A stretch of DNA of 64,000 nt from Verrucomicrobiota bacterium (GTDB lineage Bacteria; Verrucomicrobiota; Kiritimatiellia; RFP12; UBA1067), in contig JAHFSX010000009.1 of NCBI GenBank assembly GCA_023269675.1, positions 29,515 through 93,514 of the forward strand, written 5' to 3'. Position 1 is the stretch's first letter. Every line of letters begins with the position of its first letter. Of the stretch, positions 17,733-27,059 are shown piece after piece. The translations under genes were made by a program, and so were the position numbers. The notes under the pieces were generated by a model that had not been told where the DNA came from, ran no database searches, and worked only from the letters and a program-made list of their open reading frames with translations.

Positions 17733-18935
17733 ATGGCGGAGAAACAATACAAGGTGGCCGTTTTTGTTGAGACCTCGCGCGCTTACGGACGGGCGTTGTG
17801 CGAGGGCATTGCCGATTTCGCGCAGGCCAACGGCCACTGGATCTTCGCGGGCGGCGGCGAGTCCTGGGAGGAGGGGCTGCGCGAGATCGCCGGCCAGGCG
17901 GACGGTGTGATCGCCCGCATCCCGAACGCCAAGATGGCGAAGGCGCTCGCGCGGCTGCGGATTCCGGTCGTGGACCTGTACCGCTGGCGGGATTACCCGG
18001 CGATCTCCTCGGTGGATGCGGACCATGCGGCGATCGGGCGCATGGCGGCGGCCTGGTTCATCGAACGGCGTTTCAAGAACTTCGCCTTCTGCGGCTATGC
18101 CGGCGCCCCTTTTTCCGATGCGCGGGGGGCCGCCTTCACCGCGGCGGTGGGGACGGCCGGACACCCCTGTTCCGGCTATAAGGAGGCCGCGTTCTCTTCG
18201 GACTTCCTGGGCAAAATGATTCTCCAGGCCGAACGTTACGGCGACCCGCCCGACCGGGACCGGATGGCAGCTTGGCTGGGATCGCTCGAACGTCCAGTGG
18301 CGGTTTTCTGCTGTCACGATATCCGCGCGTATCAGCTGGTCACGCTGTGCAAGGAGCTGGGGCTGTCCGTGCCGCGCGACGTGGCGGTCATGGGGGTGGA
18401 TAACGACCGCATTCTCTGCGGCTTCTCCGATCCGATGCTGACCAGCGTTGATCCGGACGCCCATCGCATCGGCTGGGCCGGCGCCCGGCAGCTGTTCGCG
18501 CTGATGACGAAGTCGGCCAAGGGGCCCCGGCACGTGCTGGTTTCTCCCAAGCAGATGGTGGAGCGGTCCTCCACGGAGACGGACCCCGTCGAGCCGCTCT
18601 GGCTTTCGGAGGCGCTGCGCTTCATCCGCAAGGAGATCCCGGCGGGCGTGAACGCGGAAGAGGTGATCCGGCACGTGGGGCTGTCGCACACGCAGGTCGA
18701 GAAGGCGTTCGCAAAAGTTCTGGGCAACACCGTCCATCAGGAGATCACCCGACTGCGGATGCGCGAGGCGTGCCGGTTGCTGACGGAAACGACTCACCCG
18801 GCCGCGACAATCAGCGCGCTCGCGGGTTTCACCTCGCCCCAATATTTCAACCGCCTCTTCCGCCGCCATCTTGGCCTGACCCCGGTCGCGTACCGGCTCA
18901 AATGCGGCCTGGCGGCCACCGTCGCGCGGTCGTAG
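17733..18935 (+). CDS. XylR-like AraC-family transcriptional regulator
   Basis: DNA-binding regulator of 400 residues. Residues 1 to about 270 form a LacI/periplasmic-binding-type sugar sensor (YKVAVFVETSRAYGRALCEG; later MGVDNDRILCGFSDP, a XylR hallmark). The last 100 residues are a two-helix-turn-helix AraC domain with HTHs around LSHTQVEKAF and ISALAGFTSPQYFNRLF and ending GLTPVAYR. The ATG at 17733 follows GGAGAGGAGCC. A 21-bp-period direct repeat just downstream, before the DUF1680 gene, is a good candidate target. An arabinose- or xylose-type ligand is inferred from the neighbours. Confidence 0.92.
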   Translation: MAEKQYKVAVFVETSRAYGRALCEGIADFAQANGHWIFAGGGESWEEGLREIAGQADGVIARIPNAKMAKALARLRIPVVDLYRWRDYPAISSVDADHAAIGRMAAAWFIERRFKNFAFCGYAGAPFSDARGAAFTAAVGTAGHPCSGYKEAAFSSDFLGKMILQAERYGDPPDRDRMAAWLGSLERPVAVFCCHDIRAYQLVTLCKELGLSVPRDVAVMGVDNDRILCGFSDPMLTSVDPDAHRIGWAGARQLFALMTKSAKGPRHVLVSPKQMVERSSTETDPVEPLWLSEALRFIRKEIPAGVNAEEVIRHVGLSHTQVEKAFAKVLGNTVHQEITRLRMREACRLLTETTHPAATISALAGFTSPQYFNRLFRRHLGLTPVAYRLKCGLAATVARS

Positions 18936-18944
18936 GCCGGCCAA

Positions 18945-18997
18945 GCCCGCCAGTTGCGAAATGTGCAATGAATGTTGCAGGAAGTGCAATGGCGGGC
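18945..18997 (+). promoter_or_regulatory. candidate AraC/XylR-type operator (direct repeats)
   Basis: Two 17-base direct repeats, TTGCGAAATGTGCAATG (18954-18970) and TTGCAGGAAGTGCAATG (18975-18991), agree at 13 of 17 positions and are exactly 21 bases apart, one face of the helix. This is the half-site length and spacing known for AraC-family sites such as araI. The pair is bracketed by GCCCGCCA (18945-18952) and TGGCGGGC (18990-18997). It lies about 50 bases before the DUF1680 gene start and directly after the XylR-like gene. Confidence 0.65.
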
Positions 18998-19043
18998 GGA
19001 GAGCGTTCGCGTTAACCTGTCTGCACCATAAAGGAGAGACTTC

Positions 19044-21431
19044 GTGAGAAACAGCTGCCCTTGCCGACCTTTCGCTTTTGCCGTACTCGGCGCCGTGCTG
19101 ATGATGGCCGCACTGCGGGTTGCCGCCGAACCGGTGCCGGCGGCCGGCGATCTCGAACCGGTGCGCTTCCCGCGGATCAAGATCGGCGGGTTCTGGGGTC
19201 AGCAGATCAAGCTCCAGACCGAGAAGTGGCTGCCGCACTGCGTCCGGCAGATGGAGCCCGGGGGCGAAGGCCAGGAGCTCGTGAATCTGATCGAAACCGG
19301 CAAAGCGCTGCGGGGCGAGCCGGTCGGCACCTATCGGGGCGCGCCGTGGAGCGACGCCTACATCTACAACACGGTCGAGGCGATCTGTCTGGCCCTTGAG
19401 GTCGATCCCGAGGGCGACGCGGCACTGGCGCACGCGCAGGCGGCGCTCCGTGCCAAAGTCGAGGCGTGGATCCCCATCATCTTGGCCGCTCAGGACAAGG
19501 ACGGCTATATCCACTCGTTCCATGTGCTCAAGAAACATCCGCACTTCAGCGCCATCAATGACCACGAGTTTTATGTGATGGGGTATTTCTTCGAAATGGG
19601 GATCGCCCACTACCGGATGACCGGCGGCAAGGACCGCAGGCTTTTTGACGCGGCCGTGAAGTGCGCCGATCACCTCTGCGACACGTTCGGCCCCGCGCCC
19701 AAGCGCACGTGGAAAAACGGCCATCCCGGCATGGAGCACGCGCTCTGCCGGCTGGGCGGGCTGGTCAACGGGGTCGAAGGCGCGGGCAAGGGCGACAAGT
19801 ACGTTGCGCTGGCCAAGCACTTCCTCGACCATCAGCATGAGATCAAGCCGGAAGCCTATAACCAGTCGGACAAACCGGCGGTGGACATAACCGAGGCCAA
19901 AGGTCATGCCGTGCGCGGCACCTATTTCTACACGGCGATGGCAGACGTCGCGCGCCTCACAGGGTCCTCCGCCTATGCGGCCGCGGTCGACCGTCTCTGG
20001 GACAACGCCATCAACCGGAAGCACTACCTTACCGGCGGCGTGGGCGCGTCGCACAACGGCGAGGCTTTCGGCGGCGATTTCGAGCTTCCCAACAACGCCT
20101 ACTGCGAGTCGTGTGCCGGCTGCGGGCTGAGTTTCTGGGCCGAGCAGATGCACCGACTCCACACGGACGCGCACTACGTGGACGTGCAGGAACGCGCGCT
20201 CTTCAACAACGTCCTGGGCGCGGTTGAATTGACCGGCACGAACTTCTACTACCAGAATCCGCTGGTCTCCAATCAGGCCCGCTATCCGTGGCACGGCTGC
20301 CCGTGCTGCGTCGGCAATATTCCCCGCACGCTGATCGCGATTAAGGACCTGACGTACTCATTGAACAGACAGAGGGACACGGTGTACGTCAATCACTTTG
20401 TGGACAGCGAAGGCACGATTCCCGACGTCGGGGGGCTGCCATTGTTGATCCGCCAGGAAACGCGCTATCCGTGGGAGGGCAAGGTTACGGTCACGCTGCA
20501 CCCCTCCGCCCCGGCCGCTTTCACAGTGGCGCTCCGCATTCCGGACCGGACGGAGAGCGACCTCTATACCGTCACGCCGGACCGTGAGGCCGCCTTCAGC
20601 GTCACGGTGAACGGACAGGCGCAGCCGGTCACCGTCCGGCAAGGATATGCCCTCCTGCAGCGGACCTGGCAAGGAGGGGACCGCGTGGAACTGGCGCTGC
20701 CGATGGAGGTGCAGCGGGTGCATTGCGATGAACGTGTCGCGGCCAACCGCGGGCGGGTGGCGCTGCAGCGCGGCCCGCTGGTTTACAATTTCGAGGACGT
20801 CGACCATCCAAAGCCGGTGAAGCTTGCGGTGCTCAAGCCCGACGTGGAGTTGAAGCCGGTCTGGAAGGCGGACCTTTTGGGCGGGGTGGTGGTTCTGGAG
20901 GGCGGAGGTCTCACCGCCGTGCCCAACTTTGCGCGCCTTAACCGGGGCGGCGCTTCCCAGGTCTGGATGCTCGAGAACCCCGAGAAAGCCGGAATGGACA
21001 CGCTGGCGCGACAGGCGACGCTCTCGGTTTCCTTCAGCCGCAACGGCATGGACCCTTCTGTGGTCAACGACCAGGCGTGTCCGAAAGACGCGATGGATCA
21101 TGCGGTCGGCAACTTCGATTTCTGGCCGCACAAGGGAACGGCGGAGTGGCTGCAGTACGAATTCGCCAACCCGGTCGCGGTGAAAGCGTGTACGGTCTCG
21201 TGGTTTGACGACACCGGGCACGGCGAATGCCGCGTGCCCGCCTCCTGGCGGATCGTGTACCGCACAGCCGACGGCAAGTGGGCGCCGGTCACCGGCGTGA
21301 AGGAGTATCCCGTCCCCAAGAGCGTTCCGGTCATGGTCGCATTCACACCGGTTACAACTTCGGCCCTGCGCTTGGAAATCCAGCTTCCGGCGCAGTTCTC
21401 CGCCGGGGTATATGAGTGGGAGCTGCGCTGA
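19044..21431 (+). CDS. DUF1680/GH127-type beta-L-arabinofuranosidase, secreted
   Basis: Exported 795-residue enzyme. A signal peptide is followed by the alpha/alpha-barrel of the DUF1680 family (GH127 type), which removes beta-L-arabinofuranose residues by a zinc-thiolate mechanism. The zinc/catalytic residues seem intact: ESC at residues 355-357 and the vicinal pair C421-C422 in GCPCCVGNIPR, matching Glu338, Cys340, Cys417 and Cys418 of HypBA1 (family knowledge). The C-terminal 110 residues look like a discoidin/CBM32-type beta-sandwich (CTVSWFDDTG, ALRLEIQLP, VYEWELR). The GTG start at 19044 has AAGGAG seven bases upstream. It follows the candidate AraC-type operator. Confidence 0.9.
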   Translation: MRNSCPCRPFAFAVLGAVLMMAALRVAAEPVPAAGDLEPVRFPRIKIGGFWGQQIKLQTEKWLPHCVRQMEPGGEGQELVNLIETGKALRGEPVGTYRGAPWSDAYIYNTVEAICLALEVDPEGDAALAHAQAALRAKVEAWIPIILAAQDKDGYIHSFHVLKKHPHFSAINDHEFYVMGYFFEMGIAHYRMTGGKDRRLFDAAVKCADHLCDTFGPAPKRTWKNGHPGMEHALCRLGGLVNGVEGAGKGDKYVALAKHFLDHQHEIKPEAYNQSDKPAVDITEAKGHAVRGTYFYTAMADVARLTGSSAYAAAVDRLWDNAINRKHYLTGGVGASHNGEAFGGDFELPNNAYCESCAGCGLSFWAEQMHRLHTDAHYVDVQERALFNNVLGAVELTGTNFYYQNPLVSNQARYPWHGCPCCVGNIPRTLIAIKDLTYSLNRQRDTVYVNHFVDSEGTIPDVGGLPLLIRQETRYPWEGKVTVTLHPSAPAAFTVALRIPDRTESDLYTVTPDREAAFSVTVNGQAQPVTVRQGYALLQRTWQGGDRVELALPMEVQRVHCDERVAANRGRVALQRGPLVYNFEDVDHPKPVKLAVLKPDVELKPVWKADLLGGVVVLEGGGLTAVPNFARLNRGGASQVWMLENPEKAGMDTLARQATLSVSFSRNGMDPSVVNDQACPKDAMDHAVGNFDFWPHKGTAEWLQYEFANPVAVKACTVSWFDDTGHGECRVPASWRIVYRTADGKWAPVTGVKEYPVPKSVPVMVAFTPVTTSALRLEIQLPAQFSAGVYEWELR

Positions 21432-21496
21432 AGGAGCGTTTGAAGGTCAGGCACGCGCATGAAGAGTACGGAAAGTGCGGTTGCGAAGCAGGGGTA

Positions 21497-21527
21497 ACAC
21501 GTGTACATTATCAACCTTACGGTTGAT
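21497..21527 (+). promoter_or_regulatory. palindrome and leader hairpin before GH43 gene
   Basis: ACACGTGT (21497-21504) is a perfect 8-base palindrome. Seven-base arms ATCAACC (21510-21516) and GGTTGAT (21521-21527) form a small hairpin three bases before the AAGGA ribosome-binding site. Either could be regulatory, but the evidence is only position and symmetry. Confidence 0.3.
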
Positions 21528-21538
21528 TTAAGGAAAAC

Positions 21539-22504
21539 ATGATGCGGTTGACATTTCCACTGATCTCTTGCCTGGCGCTCGTGTTCGCACGGGTCGCGAC
21601 CGCCGCTGCCGCGGTGCCGCCGCGGTATGTGTTCAGCTTCTTCCGCGGCAACGGCGAGGCCGGCGTTTTTCTGGCGATGAGCGAGGATGCGCTCAACTGG
21701 CGCGAGGCGAATGGAGGGAAGCCGGTTCTTGTGCCGCAGGTCGGCGGCGAGCTGACGCGCGACCCCAGCGTCTGCCGCGGGCCGGACGGCGCGTACCACA
21801 TGGTCTGGACGACGTCGTGGAAGGACAACGGCTTCGGCGTGGCCCATTCGACGAACCTGCTGGACTGGTCGGAGCAGGCTTACGTTGCCGTCAACAAGGA
21901 CGAGCCGGGGGCGCAGAACACCTGGGCTCCCGAAATCTTTCACGACGACGCCACGGGGCAGTATGTGGTCATCTGGGCCACCACGATTGAAGGCCGGTTT
22001 CCGGAAACCAAGGGCAACGGCGACCATAACCACCGCATCTACTGCACGACGACCCCGGACTTCAAGACCTGGACGCCGAAACGCCTCTTCTACGATGGCG
22101 GCTTCAATGTGATCGACGCCTTTCTGTTCAAGCGGGACGGGCGCTACGGCCTGATCGTGAAGGATGAGACCAAGTTGCCGCAGCCGGAGAAGAACCTGCA
22201 CGTGGTCTGGTCGGAGGGCGGCGTGGCGGGCCCGTGGGGCAAGGCCGAGTCTGCGTTCACCGACAACCGGGAAGCGTGGGCCGAGGGCCCGGCCGTGATC
22301 CGCGCCGGCGACCGCTGGCTGGTCTACTACGACAAGTACAACAAAGGCGGCTACGGCGCGGTCGAAACGCGGGATTTCAAAACCTTCGCGCCGGTGGCGG
22401 TCTCCCTCCCCAAAGGCATCCGCCACGGGACGGTCGTGGCGGTGGACGGCGCCACGGCGCGCGGGCTGCTTCAGGCCGCCGGGGGTGGGGCCGAGGGCCG
22501 GTGA
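21539..22504 (+). CDS. GH43-type five-bladed propeller glycosidase, secreted
   Basis: Exported 321-residue protein with a signal peptide (LTFPLISCLALVFARVATAAA). It has the GH43/DUF377-like five-bladed beta-propeller pattern: LTRDPSVCRGPDGAYHMVWT, NTWAPEIFHDDATGQYVVIW, VIDAFLFKRDGRYGLIVKDE and WAEGPAVIRAGDRWLVYYD. The Asp of RDPS and the Glu of EGP are the likely catalytic acids by family pattern. Arabinofuranosidase or xylosidase activity is expected; the exact linkage is not readable. AAGGA precedes the tandem ATGs at 21539 and 21542, and the second has better spacing. It lies between the DUF1680 enzyme and the symporter. Confidence 0.82.
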   Translation: MMRLTFPLISCLALVFARVATAAAAVPPRYVFSFFRGNGEAGVFLAMSEDALNWREANGGKPVLVPQVGGELTRDPSVCRGPDGAYHMVWTTSWKDNGFGVAHSTNLLDWSEQAYVAVNKDEPGAQNTWAPEIFHDDATGQYVVIWATTIEGRFPETKGNGDHNHRIYCTTTPDFKTWTPKRLFYDGGFNVIDAFLFKRDGRYGLIVKDETKLPQPEKNLHVVWSEGGVAGPWGKAESAFTDNREAWAEGPAVIRAGDRWLVYYDKYNKGGYGAVETRDFKTFAPVAVSLPKGIRHGTVVAVDGATARGLLQAAGGGAEGR

Positions 22505-22553
22505 CGGCTTTTGCCTTGAATCTGGGTTTCCGTAAACGACAAAGAGGACACAT

Positions 22554-24278
22554 ATGACGATTATGCAGCCGCTGGACTGGTTGGTGATTCTGGGGTATTT
22601 CGCGCTGTTGGCCGCGGTGGTCATCATCACGCGGCGCAAGCAGGAAACGTCGCAGGACTTTTTCCTCGGCGGCCGCAGCGTGGGGTGGCTGGCGGTCGGC
22701 GCCTCGATCTTCGCGGCCAACATCGGCTCGGAGCATGTGATCGGGCTGGCGGGGCAGGGTGCCCGCACCGGGCTCAGCATGGCGCACTGGGAGTTCCACG
22801 CCTGGGTGCTGGTGCTGATGGCGTGGGTTTTCCTGCCCTTCTATTACAAGTCCGGCGTGCAGACCATGCCCGAGTTTCTCGAGCGCCGCTTCGGTTCGCG
22901 GACGCGCTGGATCCTTTCGCTGGTTTCGCTCGCGGCCTATGTGCTGACCAAAATATCGGTGACGGTCTTCGCGGGCGCTCTGTTCTTCGAGGTGATGCTG
23001 CCCGAGATCTCGCTGACGATCGGCGGCACCACGATCAGCTCCTTCTGGATCGGCGCGTTCACGACCGTCACGCTGGCCGGCGTGTACGCCTCCTTCGGCG
23101 GATTGCTGGCGGTCGTCTATACGGACCTGGTGCAGACCGGCATCATTCTGGCGGGTTCGCTCTCCGTGACCTTTTTCTCCCTCACCCGTTTGGGGCAGAC
23201 CCTTCCGAACGGCGGCATCGGCGATGGATGGGGCGTGCTCAAGACGACCCTGAAGGCGTCGCCCGACGTTGTCCAGGCCTTCTCGCTCTGGCATCCGCTC
23301 TCGCACCCGACGTTGCCGTGGCTCGGCGTGGTCGTGGCCTCGATCACCGTCGGCATCTGGTACTGGTGCACGGACCAGTTCATCATCCAGCGCACCTTGG
23401 CGGCTCGCAACCTGACGCAGGCGCGGCGCGGCGCGCTGTGGGGCGGCTTCCTGAAGCTGACCCCGGTCTTCATCTTCCTCGTGCCCGGCATGCTCGGGTA
23501 CGCCTTGCATCAGCACGGCATCATCGCCATCCCGCTTGACAAGGTGGGCGCGATCGACGGCGACAAGGTCTTCCCGACGCTGGTGACCTCGCTGCTGCCG
23601 ACCGGGTTCCGCGGTCTGGTGGTGGCCGGTCTGGTCGCGGCCCTGATGAGCTCACTCGCGAGCCTCTTCAACTCGGTGGCGACGCTGTTCACCGTGGACG
23701 TCTACAAGAAGCTGCATGTGGGCGTGTCGGAGCGCTGGCTGGTCCATATCGGACGGCTCACCACCGTCGTGATGACGGCGCTGGGGCTGGTCTGGGTGCC
23801 GATCATGAAGGCGGTTTCCGGCGGCGGCCTCTACCAGTACATCCAGTCGGTCCAGAGCTTCCTTGCGCCGCCGATCGTGGCGGTGTTCCTGCTCGGCCTC
23901 TGCTGGAAGCGCTGCAACACCCGCGGCTCGGTCTGGGGCTTGTCGCTCGGTTTCGTGATCGGCATGACCAAGCTCACGGTCAACGCCATTTACCGGACCG
24001 GCGCGCCTGACACGCTGATGTACAAGATCGCCAATTTTCAGGACTTCTACTTCTCGGGCATCCTGCTGCTGCTCAGCATCGCGATCGTGGTGCTCTCGTC
24101 GCTGACCGCCCCCGCGCCTGATCCGGCGTCGATCAACGGCGTCTGCTTCAGCACGCTGGACGCGAACTACCGGCGCGAGAACCGCGAGAGCTGGAACAAG
24201 GTCGACGTGATCGCCTCCTGCATCGTCGTGGGCCTCGTGATCTCGGCCTACGCGTACTTCTGGACATGGCTGCGCTGA
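22554..24278 (+). CDS. sodium/solute symporter (SSS family), probable sugar importer
   Basis: Polytopic inner-membrane protein of 574 residues with about 14 hydrophobic helices, of the sodium:solute symporter family (SglT-like). Typical stretches are TSQDFFLGGRSVGWLAVGASIFAANIGSEH in the first helices, WYWCTDQFIIQRTLAARN and LMSSLASLFNSVATLFTVDVYKK, where the Ser-rich segment is part of the sodium site in the family. Its position between extracellular arabinosidases and arabinose catabolic genes suggests uptake of arabinose or a short arabino-oligosaccharide with sodium. GAGGACACAT precedes the ATG. A repeat element follows nine bases after the stop. Confidence 0.92.
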   Translation: MTIMQPLDWLVILGYFALLAAVVIITRRKQETSQDFFLGGRSVGWLAVGASIFAANIGSEHVIGLAGQGARTGLSMAHWEFHAWVLVLMAWVFLPFYYKSGVQTMPEFLERRFGSRTRWILSLVSLAAYVLTKISVTVFAGALFFEVMLPEISLTIGGTTISSFWIGAFTTVTLAGVYASFGGLLAVVYTDLVQTGIILAGSLSVTFFSLTRLGQTLPNGGIGDGWGVLKTTLKASPDVVQAFSLWHPLSHPTLPWLGVVVASITVGIWYWCTDQFIIQRTLAARNLTQARRGALWGGFLKLTPVFIFLVPGMLGYALHQHGIIAIPLDKVGAIDGDKVFPTLVTSLLPTGFRGLVVAGLVAALMSSLASLFNSVATLFTVDVYKKLHVGVSERWLVHIGRLTTVVMTALGLVWVPIMKAVSGGGLYQYIQSVQSFLAPPIVAVFLLGLCWKRCNTRGSVWGLSLGFVIGMTKLTVNAIYRTGAPDTLMYKIANFQDFYFSGILLLLSIAIVVLSSLTAPAPDPASINGVCFSTLDANYRRENRESWNKVDVIASCIVVGLVISAYAYFWTWLR

Positions 24279-24287
24279 AGAAAAGGT

Positions 24288-24320
24288 GTTTAGGCTGAAG
24301 GCTGTTAGACTGTTAGGCCG
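24288..24320. repeat. half copy of intergenic repeat family D
   Basis: Near-tandem units GGCTGTTAGACTGTTAGGC follow the symporter gene. The same units form a complete inverted repeat at 54524-54650. Here no matching right arm is seen before the family A element that starts at 24361. Confidence 0.55.
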
Positions 24321-24360
24321 AGTATTGAACATCAACCGGAAGCAAGTCATGGCCTCATGG

Positions 24361-24436
24361 GTAGGGACGGTTCCCCGAACCGTCCGCCGGGCCAGCGCCT
24401 TGACGAAGGGCGGACGCCTCGGGGAGGCGTCCCTAC
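24361..24436. repeat. double-hairpin repeat, family A copy 2
   Basis: Best-preserved copy, 76 bases. Outer arms GTAGGGACG (24361-24369) and CGTCCCTAC (24428-24436) are perfect. Inner hairpins are GGACGGTTC/GAACCGTCC (24365-24385) and GGACGCCTC/GAGGCGTCC (24412-24432), each with a 3-base loop. The middle spacer differs from copy 1, so the pairing parts are conserved while the spacer drifts. It lies 30 bases before the GH51 gene start. Confidence 0.9.
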
Positions 24437-24466
24437 CGTGAGAGACAATGGGTACAGGGGGAAGAG

Positions 24467-26959
24467 ATGAAAAAAATGGCGAGTCTGTTGTTCCTGACCG
24501 CAGCGTTCACAACGTTTGCGCAGCAGGGCGCGTTGCAGGCGACGGTCCACGCGGACCGGCCGGGGCATGCGATCCCGAAGACGCTCTACGGCATCTTCTT
24601 CGAGGACATCAACTACGCCGCGGACGGCGGCCTGTATCCCGAACTGATCGCCAACCGCGGCTTCGACTGGCGTACGAACGAGCCCGAGGGCTGGCGTCAC
24701 GAGTGGCGCGGCGACGGCATGGGACGCGTCTCGCTGCAGGGCGGGTATCCGGTGCACCCCAACACATGGCAGTACCTGCGCATCGAGTGCTACGCCCCGG
24801 GCGAGGGAGCGGGCGTGGCCAACAGCGGCTTCGGCGGCATCGCGGTGCGGCAGGGCGAAAAATACGACCTCTCGTTCTACGCCCGTCCGCACGCCGGTTA
24901 CGCGGGCGGGCTGACGGTGCGCCTGGAGACCCCCGACAGGCAGGCGCTGGCCGCTTACCGCATCGAGAAGGGCGCGTGGAAAAACAAGCCCTCGGACGCC
25001 AAGGCGCCCTCGCCGCTTGACCCGCCGGCGCCGCCGGAGTGGGCTAAGTACGAGGCCGTGTTCACGCCGACCGCGACGGTGACCAACGGCCAGCTCGTGG
25101 TGCTGCTCGACGCAGCCGGCACGGTGGACCTCGATCTGGTCTCTCTTTTCCCGCAGGCCACCTTCAACAGCCGCAAAAACGGCTTGCGGAAGGACCTCGT
25201 GCAGATGCTGAAGGAGATGAAGCCCGCGACCTTGCGCTTTCCGGGCGGCTGCGTCGTGGAAGGCTCGGACATGGAGACGCTCTACCACTGGAAGCGCACG
25301 GTGGGGCCGATCGAACGCCGCGGCCTCAACTGGAACCGCTGGGGCTATTGGCAGTCGCACGGGCTGGGCTTCTTCGAGTACTTCCAGCTCGCCGAGGACA
25401 TCGGGGCCGAGCCTCTGCCGATCCTGGCGGCGGGCTTGACCTGCCAGTTCCGCAAGCCGGTGGAGTGCGTGCCGGCCGATGCCCTCGGCTACTTCATCCA
25501 GAACGCGCTGGACCTGATCGAGTTCGCCAACGGCTCGCCCGAAACCCCGTGGGGACGCGTCCGCGCCGAGATGGGGCACCCCGCCCCGTTCAACCTCAAG
25601 TACGTGGGCATCGGCAACGAGAACTGGGACAACGTCTTCCTGGACCGCTACGAGGTGATCGCCCAGGCCGTGAAGGCCAAGCATCCCGAGATCACGATCA
25701 TCACCTCCGCCGGGGCCGCGCCGGAAGGGCCGATGTACGACTTGGCGTGGCAGCGTCTGCCGGGCATGCATGCGGAGCTGGTGGACGAGCACTTCTACAA
25801 GCCGCCGGAATGGTTCTTCGCGCAGGCGGACCGGTACGACCGCTTCGACCGCCGAGGGCCCAAGGTTTATGTGGGCGAATACGCCTGCCACACGCGCGAC
25901 CGCAAGAACAACCTGGCCGCCGCGCTGGCCGAGGCGGCGGTGATGACCGGTTTCGAGCGCAACTCCGACGTGGTGCGTATGGCGGCCTATGCGCCGCTCT
26001 TCAACAAGATCGGCAGCACGCAGTGGAACATCGATCTCATCTGGTTCGACAACGTGCAGGCGTTCGGCACGCCGTCGTACTATGTGCAGAAGCTCTTCAT
26101 GAACAATCTGCCGGATGTGCTGCTCCCCGCAGAAGTGTCGGCGAACGCGACCCCGCTGCCGCCGGCAGGCGCGGTGGGGCTGCACACCTGGCTCACCTCC
26201 GCGGAATATAAAGATATCCGCGTGACGCGCGGCACTGAGACGCTGTACGCCTTCGACCCTGGCAAAGGTTTGAAAGGCTGGTCCAAGGCGAAGGAGGGTG
26301 CGTGGTCGGTCAAGGAGGGCGCGCTTCGGCAGGCGGATGCGGCGGTGACCCAAACCATGACCACGTGCGGCGATCCGGCCTGGCGCGACTACACGCTGGA
26401 GCTGAAGGCGCGCAAGCTGTCCGGTCAGGAGGGCTTCATCATCCGCGTGCGCGACCAGCGCGACAAAGCCGTGCACGTGAACCTCGGCGGCTGGGGCAAC
26501 AAGGAACACGGGATCGAACAGAACGGACAGAATCCGGTCACGCGCAAGCCGGGCAGCATCGAGACCGGGCGCTGGTATGCGGTCAAGGTTCAGCTCGAAG
26601 GCGAGCGGGTCAAGGTGTGGCTCGTCGGCGAGCCGCTGTTCGATCAGCTGATCCCCTGTCCGACGATGGCGCGCGTTTATCTGGTGGCGGGTCGGGACCG
26701 GCCGGCTGGCGAGATCGTGGTGAAGTGTGTGAATCCCCATGCCGAGCCTCAGCTGGTGAACCTCAATCTGGCGGGCGCGACGGTCGCATCGCAGCAGGCG
26801 CGGCGCATCACGCTGGCCGGGAATCCGGACGACGTCAACACGCTGAGCCAACCGCTGCTGGTGGCCCCCAAAGAGGACGCGGTGCCGATCGCGGGCGCGG
26901 TTTCGCAGGTGGCCTTGCCCCCGCACTCGCTGACGGTTTTGAGAATTAAGGCGCAGTAG
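24467..26959 (+). CDS. GH51 alpha-L-arabinofuranosidase with embedded LamG-like domain (1)
   Basis: Exported 830-residue enzyme removing terminal alpha-L-arabinofuranose. A signal peptide, an early carbohydrate-binding-like beta-sandwich (about 90-220) and a GH51 TIM barrel are visible. The acid/base is Glu385 in GNENWDN and the nucleophile Glu471 in VGEYACHT. After the barrel, instead of one continuous C-terminal sandwich, there is a segment (about 595-720) like DUF1080/LamG domains (LELKARKLSGQEGFIIRV, GGWGNKEHGIEQ) before the final strands. GGGGGAAG precedes the ATG. Paralogue at 31614-33992. The two may differ in linkage preference or location. Confidence 0.93.
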   Translation: MKKMASLLFLTAAFTTFAQQGALQATVHADRPGHAIPKTLYGIFFEDINYAADGGLYPELIANRGFDWRTNEPEGWRHEWRGDGMGRVSLQGGYPVHPNTWQYLRIECYAPGEGAGVANSGFGGIAVRQGEKYDLSFYARPHAGYAGGLTVRLETPDRQALAAYRIEKGAWKNKPSDAKAPSPLDPPAPPEWAKYEAVFTPTATVTNGQLVVLLDAAGTVDLDLVSLFPQATFNSRKNGLRKDLVQMLKEMKPATLRFPGGCVVEGSDMETLYHWKRTVGPIERRGLNWNRWGYWQSHGLGFFEYFQLAEDIGAEPLPILAAGLTCQFRKPVECVPADALGYFIQNALDLIEFANGSPETPWGRVRAEMGHPAPFNLKYVGIGNENWDNVFLDRYEVIAQAVKAKHPEITIITSAGAAPEGPMYDLAWQRLPGMHAELVDEHFYKPPEWFFAQADRYDRFDRRGPKVYVGEYACHTRDRKNNLAAALAEAAVMTGFERNSDVVRMAAYAPLFNKIGSTQWNIDLIWFDNVQAFGTPSYYVQKLFMNNLPDVLLPAEVSANATPLPPAGAVGLHTWLTSAEYKDIRVTRGTETLYAFDPGKGLKGWSKAKEGAWSVKEGALRQADAAVTQTMTTCGDPAWRDYTLELKARKLSGQEGFIIRVRDQRDKAVHVNLGGWGNKEHGIEQNGQNPVTRKPGSIETGRWYAVKVQLEGERVKVWLVGEPLFDQLIPCPTMARVYLVAGRDRPAGEIVVKCVNPHAEPQLVNLNLAGATVASQQARRITLAGNPDDVNTLSQPLLVAPKEDAVPIAGAVSQVALPPHSLTVLRIKAQ

Positions 26960-26973
26960 AACAAAAGAAGGCA

Positions 26974-27039
26974 TCTCACAGAGGCACTGAGAGCACAAAG
27001 GAAGATTGAATACTCCGTGGTCTCTGTGGCTCTGTGAGA
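26974..27039. repeat. intergenic inverted repeat, family E
   Basis: Imperfect inverted repeat between the GH51 and araB genes. The left arm starts with TCTCACAGAGGCACTGAGAG (26974-27003). The right arm (27012-27039) ends CTCTGTGAGA, and its reverse complement follows the left arm for nearly 30 bases with a few substitutions. It begins 14 bases after the upstream stop and ends just before the araB ribosome-binding site. Confidence 0.85.
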
Positions 27040-27059
27040 GATGATTCAAGAGGAACGCT

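Noticed and set aside
18954..18991. Direct repeats as a minimal CRISPR
   Set aside because: Only two 17-base units 4 bases apart, no spacer-sized gaps and no cas genes; the spacing fits a regulator site.
21481..21497. Second copy of the AraC-type half-site before the GH43 gene (TTGCGAAGCAGGGG)
   Set aside because: Only the first seven bases match and there is no partner 21 bases away. A similar TTGCGAA before rpsL is also isolated.
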